From NCBI GenBank assembly GCA_013139225.1, contig WTBG01000084.1, forward strand, positions 1 through 8,253: a stretch of 8,253 nt of DNA, given 5' to 3'. The stretch comes from Deltaproteobacteria bacterium (GTDB lineage Bacteria > Desulfobacterota > WTBG01). The notes beneath the pieces were generated by a model. That model worked only from the letters and a program-made list of their open reading frames with translations, was not told the DNA's origin and searched no databases. This document shows positions 1 through 5,600 of this stretch, piece after piece; positions within the stretch are counted from its first letter, which is position 1, and every line of letters begins with the position of its first letter. A program made the translations under genes and the position numbers.

Positions 1-476
1 AAAGCTTTCTCTTTAGAATTATTGGTGATGTGTGTTGCTATTTCACCGTGCAGGCAGGAACTGAGAGCGATAAGCCCTTCATTATGGGTTCTTAGTAGTT
101 CCTTATCAATGCGAGGACGATAGTAAAATCCCTCAAGATAACCTTTGCTCACCAGGAACATCAGGTTTTTGTAACCGATGTGGTCTTTTGCCAGAAGGAT
201 AAGATGATGAGAAGTATCTTTGATACCTCTGGCGTCCTTTTCCCATCTGCTTCCGGGTGCTACGTAGACTTCGCAGCCGATGATTGGTTTGATTCCAGCT
301 TTGTAAGCTTCCTGGTAAAATTCAATTGTGCCAAACATGTTACCGTGGTCTGTTATGGCTAATGCAGGCATCTTATACTGATGAGCTTTTTTAAAAAGAT
401 CATTAAATCTGATAGCTCCATCTAAAAGGCTATATTGAGTGTGAAGGTGGAGGTGAACAAACTCAGAGTGTTTCAT
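1..476 (-). CDS. dnaE: DNA polymerase III subunit alpha, N-terminal part (PHP domain), cut by window edge
   Basis: This is the first 158 codons of the replicative DNA polymerase catalytic subunit; the rest lies beyond the left edge. I translated it from ATG at 476-474. The protein opens MKHSEFVHLHLHTQYSLLDG (residues 1-20), the classic start of bacterial DnaE and its PHP domain, followed by AITDHGNMFG (40-49), KPIIGCEVYVAP (63-74), HHLILLAKD (90-98) and LSSCLHGEIA (138-147). The HxHxH, TDHG and GCE motifs that carry PHP metal ligands are intact, unlike the degenerate PHP of E. coli DnaE. The start is supported by a GGGAG Shine-Dalgarno nine bases upstream, lying inside the last codons of guaA. 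Only 6 bases separate the guaA stop from this ATG, so the gene is very likely co-transcribed and perhaps translationally coupled with guaA. PolC is unlikely: the pattern is DnaE, with PHP at the extreme N-terminus. Confidence 0.95.
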   Translation of the reverse strand, partial: MKHSEFVHLHLHTQYSLLDGAIRFNDLFKKAHQYKMPALAITDHGNMFGTIEFYQEAYKAGIKPIIGCEVYVAPGSRWEKDARGIKDTSHHLILLAKDHIGYKNLMFLVSKGYLEGFYYRPRIDKELLRTHNEGLIALSSCLHGEIATHITNNSKEKA

Positions 477-482
477 GTCTTT

Positions 483-2042
483 CTACTCCCACTCAATCGT
501 ACTGGGGGGTTTGGATGAAATGTCATATACAACGCGATTTATACCCTTAACCTCGTTTATGATGCGGTTTGATATAATGGAGAGAAGATCATGGGGAAGC
601 TTTACCCAGTCAGCTGTCATACCATCAAGACTGTTTACTGCGCGAAGGGCTATAACGTTTTCATAGGTTCGTTCATCTCCCATCACACCGACAGTTTTAA
701 CCGGTAAGAGGACGGCAAAAGACTGCCAGACTTTATAATAAAAAGAGGCCTTTTTTATTTCTTCAATGACTATGGCATCTGCTTCTCTCAACAAAGATAG
801 GGATTCACTGGTGACAGGGCCTATTATGCGGACAGCCAATCCAGGACCAGGAAAGGGTTGACGACTTATTATCTCTTCTGGAATACCTAACTCTCTTCCC
901 ACGGCTCTTACTTCATCCTTGAAGAGTTCCCTCAACGGCTCAATTAATTTAAGTTTCATCCTCTCAGGCAAACCACCAACATTGTGGTGGCTCTTTATAG
1001 TGGCAGATGGACCTTTGATGGAGATACTTTCAATCACATCGGGATAAAGAGTGCCCTGTGATAAAAATTTAACATCACCCAATTTCTCTGCTTCTTTTTC
1101 AAATAGATAAATAAATTCCTCACCAATAATCTTTCGTTTCTTTTCCGGATCAGTGATATTGGATAGTTTTGTGATGAAGCGATCGGCACCATCTACATGA
1201 ATGATATCTATCTGTAAATGTTTGCGAAAAATATCTACAACTTTTCTTGGCTCATTTTTCCGCAATAAGCCGTTATCAATGAATATACAACTTAGTTGTT
1301 TGCCAATTGCTTTATGAAGAAGAACTGCTACTACAGTAGAATCAACACCGCCGCTTACACCACAGATCACTCTTTCATTGCCTGCGCATAATCGTATTTT
1401 TTCTATGGAGGTATCAATGAATGATTTCATGTTCCAAAGAGGTTTGCAGCCACAGATCTTGTAGAGGAAATTTTCTAAAATATGTTTTCCCTGGGGAGTA
1501 TGAACGACTTCAGGATGGAATTGTACACCGAAGATTGGATAATTAATTGTTTTGATAGCAGCAACTGGTGAATTTCGGCTGTGAGCAATTGTTGTGAAGT
1601 TAGGAGGTAAAACGTTAACTCTGTCTCCGTGACTCATCCATACTTGAATAGTCGATTGATTATTATTCAAGCCTTGAAATAAATCAGAGGAATCATCAAT
1701 AAGTAATTGTGCATTCCCGAATTCCCTCTCTTTTGACTTTTCTACTTCTCCTCCCGAAAGTTTAATAATCAGTTGCATCCCATAACAAATACCCAATATA
1801 GGCAAACCGGTTTCAAGCAATTGATGATCAACAAAAGGTGCTTCTTCATCATGAACGCTTGCTGGAGAACCTGAAAGGATGATGCCTTTAGGATTGAACT
1901 TTTTAATATCGTCTAAAGAAGTGTTGAAGGGGTGGATTTCAGAATATACCATGCACTCTCTTACTCTTCGAGCAATGAGCTGAGTATACTGAGAACCAAA
2001 GTCAAGAATCAGAATCTTTTCTTGATGAATATCCTTAGTCAT
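483..2042 (-). CDS. guaA: GMP synthase (glutamine-hydrolysing)
   Basis: Cytosolic enzyme converting XMP, ATP and glutamine to GMP, the last step of de novo guanine nucleotide synthesis. At 519 residues it has the usual length. An N-terminal class I glutamine amidotransferase domain (about 8-200) starts ILILDFGSQYTQLIARR and carries the nucleophile Cys86 in GICYGMQ (84-90) and the His176/Glu178 pair in FGVQFHPE (171-178). The ATP-pyrophosphatase domain follows, with the PP-loop GVSGGVDST (228-236) and IDNGLLR (255-261). The C-terminal dimerisation domain has RQPFPGPGLAVRI (394-406) and ends with the typical KPPSTIEWE. No catalytic residue is missing. It begins 9 bases after the guaB stop; the Shine-Dalgarno is weak (only AAAGA-like), which suggests coupling to guaB translation. 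It is followed 6 bases later by dnaE. Confidence 0.98.
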   Translation of the reverse strand: MTKDIHQEKILILDFGSQYTQLIARRVRECMVYSEIHPFNTSLDDIKKFNPKGIILSGSPASVHDEEAPFVDHQLLETGLPILGICYGMQLIIKLSGGEVEKSKEREFGNAQLLIDDSSDLFQGLNNNQSTIQVWMSHGDRVNVLPPNFTTIAHSRNSPVAAIKTINYPIFGVQFHPEVVHTPQGKHILENFLYKICGCKPLWNMKSFIDTSIEKIRLCAGNERVICGVSGGVDSTVVAVLLHKAIGKQLSCIFIDNGLLRKNEPRKVVDIFRKHLQIDIIHVDGADRFITKLSNITDPEKKRKIIGEEFIYLFEKEAEKLGDVKFLSQGTLYPDVIESISIKGPSATIKSHHNVGGLPERMKLKLIEPLRELFKDEVRAVGRELGIPEEIISRQPFPGPGLAVRIIGPVTSESLSLLREADAIVIEEIKKASFYYKVWQSFAVLLPVKTVGVMGDERTYENVIALRAVNSLDGMTADWVKLPHDLLSIISNRIINEVKGINRVVYDISSKPPSTIEWE

Positions 2043-2051
2043 TTAATATCT

Positions 2052-3515
2052 TTATTCTAACCTGTAATTGGGAGCCTCTTTTGTAATAATAACATTGTGG
2101 ACATGACTTTCTTTTAAACCAGAGGCGGTAATTTTGATAAACTTGGTGTTCTTACGTAACTCATCGATGTTTTTACAGCCCACATAGCCCATGCCTGCTC
2201 TTAGACCGCCAAGCAACTGATGAATACTTGAAGAAAGTCCTCCACGGTAAGGAACTCGTCCTTCAATGCCCTCAGGAACCAGCTTTTTAGCGCTTTCAAC
2301 TTCAGATTGAAAATACCTGTCTTTGCTTCCCTTCTTCATGGCTTCTATAGATCCCATTCCTCGATAAACCTTATAGCTTCTTCCCTGGAAGAGAACGGTC
2401 TCCCCAGGGCTTTCTTCGGTCCCAGCGAAGAGACTGCCAATCATCACTGTATGGGAACCAGCAGCTATGGCTTTGGTGATATCACCAGAAAATTTTATCC
2501 CACCATCAGCAATAAGGGGAATGCCATGTTTCTGAGACACTTTAGTGCAATTTCTAATAGCTGTTATTTGAGGAATGCCAACGCCGGCTATAACTCTGGT
2601 GGTGCATATAGAGCCTGGTCCAACGCCTACTTTTATAGCATTAACGCCTGCTTTAATAAGCGCTTCTGCAGCTTCAGGCGTGGCGATATTGCCGGCTATC
2701 AATTCGCAGTGGGAAAAGTGTTTTTTATACTCTTTAATTGTTTCAAGAACTTCCTTGGAATGGCCATGAGCTGTATCAATAACAACTACGTCAGCTCCCG
2801 CAGTAATTAGTGCTTCTGCTCTTTCAAACCTGTCTGCACTTGTACTTATTGCTGCACCAACTCTCAGTCTTCCTAAATTGTCCTTGCAGGAGTTAGGGTA
2901 CTTCTCCATTTTCTCAATATCTTTGACGGTAATCAGCCCTTTGAAGTTATTGTTTTCATCTACAACCAAAAGTTTCTCGATTCTGTTCTTATGAAGAAGT
3001 TTTTTGGCTTCATTGAGTGACGTGCCAACTGGTGCAGTAATTAAATTATCCTTTGTCATAACTTCTGAAATATTCTGGTTGAGATTTGTTTCAAATCTCA
3101 GATCGCGATTTGTCAAAATACCGGCAAGTTTTCCATTCTTAACTACTGGGACGCCGGAAATGTGGTAGTGTGCCATGATTTCTAATGCTTCGTATAGTTT
3201 CTGGTCTGGACGTGTAGTGATCGGATCCACAATCATCCCGCTTTCCGACTTCTTTACTTTGTCCACCTCCATGGCTTGAGATTTTATGGAAATATTCTTA
3301 TGAATGATTCCAATACCACCTTCTCGAGCCATAGTTATTGCTGTCAGTGATTCTGTAACTGTATCCATGGCAGCACTAACCAGAGGGATATTCAATCTGA
3401 TGGACGGAGTCAGCTGGGTGGATATATCGATATCTTTAGGAAGAATTTCAGCGTATGAAGGGACCAGCAGCACATCATCAAACGTTAATCCTGAAGGGAG
3501 TTCATCTTCTGGCAT
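2052..3515 (-). CDS. guaB: Inosine-5'-monophosphate dehydrogenase
   Basis: Catalyses NAD-dependent oxidation of IMP to XMP, the committed and usually rate-limiting step toward GMP; it works directly before GuaA, encoded next. The 487-residue length is standard for bacterial IMPDH. The TIM-barrel begins at LTFDDVLLVPSYAEILP (10-26) with SAAMDTVTE (47-55). Two CBS modules (about 95-145 and 155-205) are inserted, so this is the full regulated form rather than a CBS-less one. The catalytic loop GPGSICTTR (299-307) holds the nucleophile Cys304. IMP-binding ADGGIKFSGD (337-346), YRGMGSIEAM (384-393) and the mobile flap EGIEGRVPYRGG (415-426) are all present. The start has a strong AAGGAG Shine-Dalgarno seven bases upstream (3523-3528). 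As first gene of the guaB-guaA-dnaE cluster, it sits behind the 231-base leader that probably contains the operon promoter. In other bacteria GuaB is feedback-controlled by purine nucleotides through the CBS module; that is family knowledge, not seen here. Confidence 0.98.
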   Translation of the reverse strand: MPEDELPSGLTFDDVLLVPSYAEILPKDIDISTQLTPSIRLNIPLVSAAMDTVTESLTAITMAREGGIGIIHKNISIKSQAMEVDKVKKSESGMIVDPITTRPDQKLYEALEIMAHYHISGVPVVKNGKLAGILTNRDLRFETNLNQNISEVMTKDNLITAPVGTSLNEAKKLLHKNRIEKLLVVDENNNFKGLITVKDIEKMEKYPNSCKDNLGRLRVGAAISTSADRFERAEALITAGADVVVIDTAHGHSKEVLETIKEYKKHFSHCELIAGNIATPEAAEALIKAGVNAIKVGVGPGSICTTRVIAGVGIPQITAIRNCTKVSQKHGIPLIADGGIKFSGDITKAIAAGSHTVMIGSLFAGTEESPGETVLFQGRSYKVYRGMGSIEAMKKGSKDRYFQSEVESAKKLVPEGIEGRVPYRGGLSSSIHQLLGGLRAGMGYVGCKNIDELRKNTKFIKITASGLKESHVHNVIITKEAPNYRLE

Positions 3516-3522
3516 TAGAATA

Positions 3523-3528
3523 CTCCTT
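3523..3528 (-). promoter_or_regulatory. Ribosome binding site of guaB
   Basis: On the minus strand this reads AAGGAG, seven bases before the guaB ATG. It is the strongest Shine-Dalgarno in the window. The guaA, mogA and ppx/gppA starts have weak or no such motif, which fits guaB being the independently initiated first cistron of its operon. Confidence 0.8.
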
Positions 3529-3678
3529 AAAATAGTATTTATGTTCTATATTAATCAATATAATGACCATTTAGCAATTTAATGCAGGTTTTAAGACAAC
3601 TTTTTAAGTGTAGGATAGCTCAATTTGGTTATTTGTGGGCCAGTAAAATTATGGAAAAGTCATTGTCAGCTGATGAAG

Positions 3679-3692
3679 AAGATAACTATCTT
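3679..3692. promoter_or_regulatory. 14-base dyad (possible operator) over the candidate -10
   Basis: The plus strand reads AAGATA-AC-TATCTT, a perfect 6-base inverted repeat around a 2-base centre. It overlaps both candidate -10 hexamers of the guaB leader, where a repressor would block transcription. Such a short AT-rich dyad can arise by chance, and I do not recognise it as a known PurR-type or other operator. Confidence 0.25.
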
Positions 3693-3711
3693 AATTTGTT
3701 TTTTATGTCAA
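3683..3711 (-). promoter_or_regulatory. Candidate sigma-70-type promoter for guaB-guaA-dnaE
   Basis: The minus strand has a perfect TTGACA (3706-3711) about 190 bases upstream of the guaB ATG. Downstream of it are GATAGT (3685-3690, spacer 15) or TAGTTA (3683-3688, spacer 17) as -10 candidates; neither is a good match at ideal spacing. The whole leader (3516-3746) is AT-rich, so other -10-like strings occur, for example TATATT and TAATAT nearer the gene. I see no purine riboswitch or other recognised RNA motif in the leader, and no convincing terminator for ppx/gppA. Transcription from upstream could therefore also read through. Confidence 0.3.
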
Positions 3712-3746
3712 GGTAAAAGCAGAATCACGAAGAGCTACGCCCTCGT

Positions 3747-4700
3747 TTAATATGAGGTTTGTTCATCCAAAAGTATGCCTTCAAGTAGTCCTGCGTCAGA
3801 AACGATGAGTTGATTAAATTTAAAATGGTCCATTATCTCAATTACGATTGCTGCTCCGGGTACAATCACGGCTTCTCTGCCTTTCTCCAAACCAGGAATT
3901 GTACAACGTTCAGCAATTGATAAGCTGCATAACTGTTTATAGATATTTTCAACCGCTTCGCGAGTCAAAATATGATTATTGATTTTTTGAGGATCGTATT
4001 CTTCTATCTTTTGATCAATTGCTGCTAAAGTAGTTACAGTTCCAGCAGTGCCGATTAAGAGAGGTTGAACAGAGTATGTATTCGTAGATTTGTTGTTGGG
4101 TATATATTGTATTAAATCGTGCTGTTGTAAGATAATATTAATGTATTTACTTAGATAATCAAGCTCATTTGAAGCAGGTGGATCCGAGGTAATCAGGTTC
4201 TCTAAAAGGTGGATGACACCTAAACGGATGCTTGTTGTTTTGATGGGGGAAATACCTTTTGTAAGGATGAACTCAGTGCTTCCACCGCCGATATCAAATA
4301 CCAGATTTCTTGACTGTGTTCTATCCACTACGGAAAATACGCCTTTTACTGTTAACTCTGCTTCCTCAGAACCTGTTAGTATTCTAGCCTGTATGCCTGT
4401 TCTTTTGTAGATTTGATCGATGAAGTCTTGTCCATTCTTTGCTTCTCTGACAGCGCTGGTGGTGACTGCAAATACTTTTTCTGCTTTGTAGTAATCAATA
4501 ATTTTAGAGAAATCCTCCAGAACTTTCAAGCTTCTCTTTGTCGCTTGGGGTTGGATAGATGCATTTTTTTGAAGTCCTTCACCCAATCGTGTAATTGCTC
4601 TTCTAACCAGAATGGGTACTATCGTATCGCTATTGATAATTTTTGCAATTAAAAGACGAAAAGTGTTTGTCCCGAGATCTAAAGAAGCAAAAAGTGACAT
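3747..4700 (-). CDS. ppx: Ppx/GppA family exopolyphosphatase / pppGpp phosphohydrolase, short form
   Basis: A cytosolic ASKHA-fold phosphatase. Family members remove terminal phosphate from inorganic polyphosphate (Ppx) or convert pppGpp to ppGpp (GppA); sequence alone does not say which. Motifs run in order: phosphate-1 loop ASLDLGTNTFRLLIAK (5-20), TTSAVREAKN (80-89), LTGSEEAELTVKGV (108-121) with the likely catalytic glutamate at about Glu113, phosphate-2 loop VFDIGGGSTEF (134-144), RLGVIHLLE (159-167), adenosine-type motif IGTAGTVTTLAAI (216-228) and SDAGLLEGILLD (301-312). At 317 residues it is the two-domain short form, as in Aquifex, lacking the C-terminal HD-like and extra domains of the roughly 500-residue E. 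coli proteins. ATG at 4700-4698 is the only sensible start, since an in-frame stop lies about 11 codons upstream. No Shine-Dalgarno precedes it. It lies between mogA, across a repeat-filled gap, and the guaB operon, and may have its own promoter. Confidence 0.93.
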   Translation of the reverse strand: MSLFASLDLGTNTFRLLIAKIINSDTIVPILVRRAITRLGEGLQKNASIQPQATKRSLKVLEDFSKIIDYYKAEKVFAVTTSAVREAKNGQDFIDQIYKRTGIQARILTGSEEAELTVKGVFSVVDRTQSRNLVFDIGGGSTEFILTKGISPIKTTSIRLGVIHLLENLITSDPPASNELDYLSKYINIILQQHDLIQYIPNNKSTNTYSVQPLLIGTAGTVTTLAAIDQKIEEYDPQKINNHILTREAVENIYKQLCSLSIAERCTIPGLEKGREAVIVPGAAIVIEIMDHFKFNQLIVSDAGLLEGILLDEQTSY

Positions 4701-4767
4701 TGAGGGTCTGCAAGGATAGTAAATTCCTGATTTTTAAGACTATAGGACGGGCAATAATAAGAAAAAT

Positions 4768-4798
4768 GATACTGGATACTGGTTTCTGGATACTAGAT
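4768..4798 (+). repeat. Left array of GATACTG heptads
   Basis: Two exact GATACTG copies (4768-4781) are followed by GTTTCTG, GATACTA and a partial GAT, giving about 4.4 tandem units with a strict period of 7. An array of the same unit in opposite orientation lies at 5041-5075. Confidence 0.7.
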
Positions 4799-4873
4799 GA
4801 AATAAAAGTGAATATAAATTTCCGGTTATCCAGAAATTTCTAGTTGGATACCCTTGTGAAATTATTAACAATA

Positions 4874-4900
4874 CTGGATTCCGCTTGCGCGGGAATGACA
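4874..4900 (-). repeat. Palindromic repeat unit, copy 1 (GCAA loop)
   Basis: Read on the minus strand, TGTCATTCCCGC is followed by a GCAA loop, GCGGAAT and CCAG. The arms ATTCCCGC and GCGGAAT pair over 7 bases with one bulge. Copy 2 (4930-4956) has the same plan in the opposite orientation 29 bases away, so the pair could also form one larger hairpin or cruciform. Confidence 0.75.
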
Positions 4901-4929
4901 TGTTTTTTTAATCATTTCCATTCTTGTCA

Positions 4930-4956
4930 GTCATTCCTGCGGAAGCAGGGATCCAG
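4930..4956 (+). repeat. Palindromic repeat unit, copy 2 (GGAA loop)
   Basis: The plus strand reads GTCATTCCTGC, loop GGAA, then GCAGGGATCCAG. The arms ATTCCTGC (4933-4940) and GCAGGGAT (4945-4952) pair over 8 positions with one G-T wobble. The compensating C/T and G/A differences from copy 1 keep the stem paired, which suggests a conserved structure rather than recent exact duplication. Confidence 0.75.
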
Positions 4957-5040
4957 AAACTAATAGACAACTTGAGAACTGTAGATAAGCAGATATAAAT
5001 TTTAGTAGAACGTTTCCTGTGTGACATTGAATTATAAATT

Positions 5041-5075
5041 ATTTATCCAGTATCTAGGATCAAGAATCTAGTATC
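5041..5075 (-). repeat. Right array of GATACTR heptads, inverted relative to the left array
   Basis: Read on the minus strand, five successive 7-base blocks each begin with GAT: GATACTA, GATTCTT, GATCCTA, GATACTG, GATAAAT. The array ends 18 bases downstream of the mogA stop codon. It can fold into a bulged CTAGAT/ATCCTAG hairpin, but there is no following T-tract, so I do not call it a terminator. Confidence 0.65.
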
Positions 5076-5093
5076 TTACCTGTGCGAAAAGAG

Positions 5094-5600
5094 CTATGTC
5101 CTGGCACATTCAGTTTCATCACCTTTGATTTTTGAAAGGGCATGGGGAAGTGCAGGAAGTATGGCCAAGAGGTTTTCCCTAACGGCTTTAGGGCTTCCGG
5201 GTAAATTGATTATAAGTGACTGGTGGCGCATTCCAACTACTGCTCTGCTGATCATGGCGTGGGGTGTTTTCTTTAGTCCTTCCAGTCTCATTACCTCAGC
5301 CATTCCGGGTATTTCTTTTTCAATAACCTCAAGTGTTGCTTCCGGGGTGACATCTCTTGGGCTAACTCCGGTACCTCCAGTAGTGATGATTAGATCTAAT
5401 CCTCTGTTATCTGCAAATTCCTTAATTTTATTGGCTATGATTTCCTTGGTGTCAGGAACTATCTCATAATTTTTCACTTCAGCTGGCAATGAGGTAACAA
5501 TTTCTTTAATTGCAGGGCCGCTTTTATCTTCTCTCTCCCCACGTGCTCCTTTGTCACTTACGGTGATAATTCCAACAGAGAACAAGACAGTTTTCTCCAT
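5094..5600 (-). CDS. mog: Molybdopterin adenylyltransferase, MogA/MoaB family
   Basis: Family role: adenylylates molybdopterin with MgATP, preparing it for molybdate insertion by MoeA in molybdenum (or tungsten) cofactor synthesis. The 168 residues match the single-domain MogA/MoaB size. The N-terminus FSVGIITVSDKGARGEREDKSG is typical. The pterin/nucleotide-binding signature TTGGTGVSPRDVTPEAT occupies 73-89, and the second motif NLPGSPKAVRE occupies 132-142. Asp50 (in VPD) and Asp83 (in RDVTP) align with Asp49 and Asp82, the important residues of E. coli MogA. RDVTPEAT favours MogA over E. coli-type MoaB. The ATG immediately follows the TAA of the EF-G-like gene with no intervening base, and the Shine-Dalgarno is weak, so translation is probably coupled to that gene. 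No other cofactor-synthesis gene is in the window. Confidence 0.92.
   Translation of the reverse strand: MEKTVLFSVGIITVSDKGARGEREDKSGPAIKEIVTSLPAEVKNYEIVPDTKEIIANKIKEFADNRGLDLIITTGGTGVSPRDVTPEATLEVIEKEIPGMAEVMRLEGLKKTPHAMISRAVVGMRHQSLIINLPGSPKAVRENLLAILPALPHALSKIKGDETECART

Larger units (their letters stand above)
4768..5075. repeat. Composite inverted-repeat element between ppx/gppA and mogA
   Basis: The 393-base gap 4701-5093 has no gene that I can support and is mostly this structured element. The left end is a run of degenerate 7-base repeats on the plus strand, GATACTG GATACTG then GTTTCTG and GATACTA (4768-4795). The right end carries the same heptad on the minus strand (5075 back to 5041): GATACTA, GATTCTT, GATCCTA, GATACTG, GATAAAT. 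The ends are thus inverted copies, roughly 30 bases each. Between them lie two inverted palindromic units (4874-4900 and 4930-4956) and a palindrome AGAAATTTCT (4832-4841). ATATAAATTT occurs twice in direct orientation (4812-4821, 4993-5002). No transposase is encoded. The layout resembles a MITE or nested REP/BIME-like insertion, but I cannot name a family. Confidence 0.6.

Noticed and set aside
2307..2810. 167-codon plus-strand frame opposite guaB
   Set aside because: Antisense to conserved IMPDH sequence, with no motif or independent evidence of coding.
3516..3746. Purine-type or other riboswitch in the guaB leader
   Set aside because: I could not find conserved aptamer core sequences or a leader terminator/antiterminator pair; the leader is plain AT-rich sequence.
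4643..4843. Plus-strand frame of 66 codons across the ppx/gppA start and the left heptad array
   Set aside because: Half of it is antisense to ppx/gppA and the rest runs through repeat sequence; there is no protein-like composition.
4870..4960. Rho-independent terminator for mogA formed by the palindromic units
   Set aside because: The hairpins are not followed on the minus strand by a proper T-run at the right distance, and a similar unit occurs elsewhere, so a dispersed repeat explains them better.
4768..5075. CRISPR array
   Set aside because: The repeated units are 7 bases with no spacers, or palindromic units in opposite orientation; no direct repeats of 23-50 bases with regular unique spacers and no cas gene are seen.
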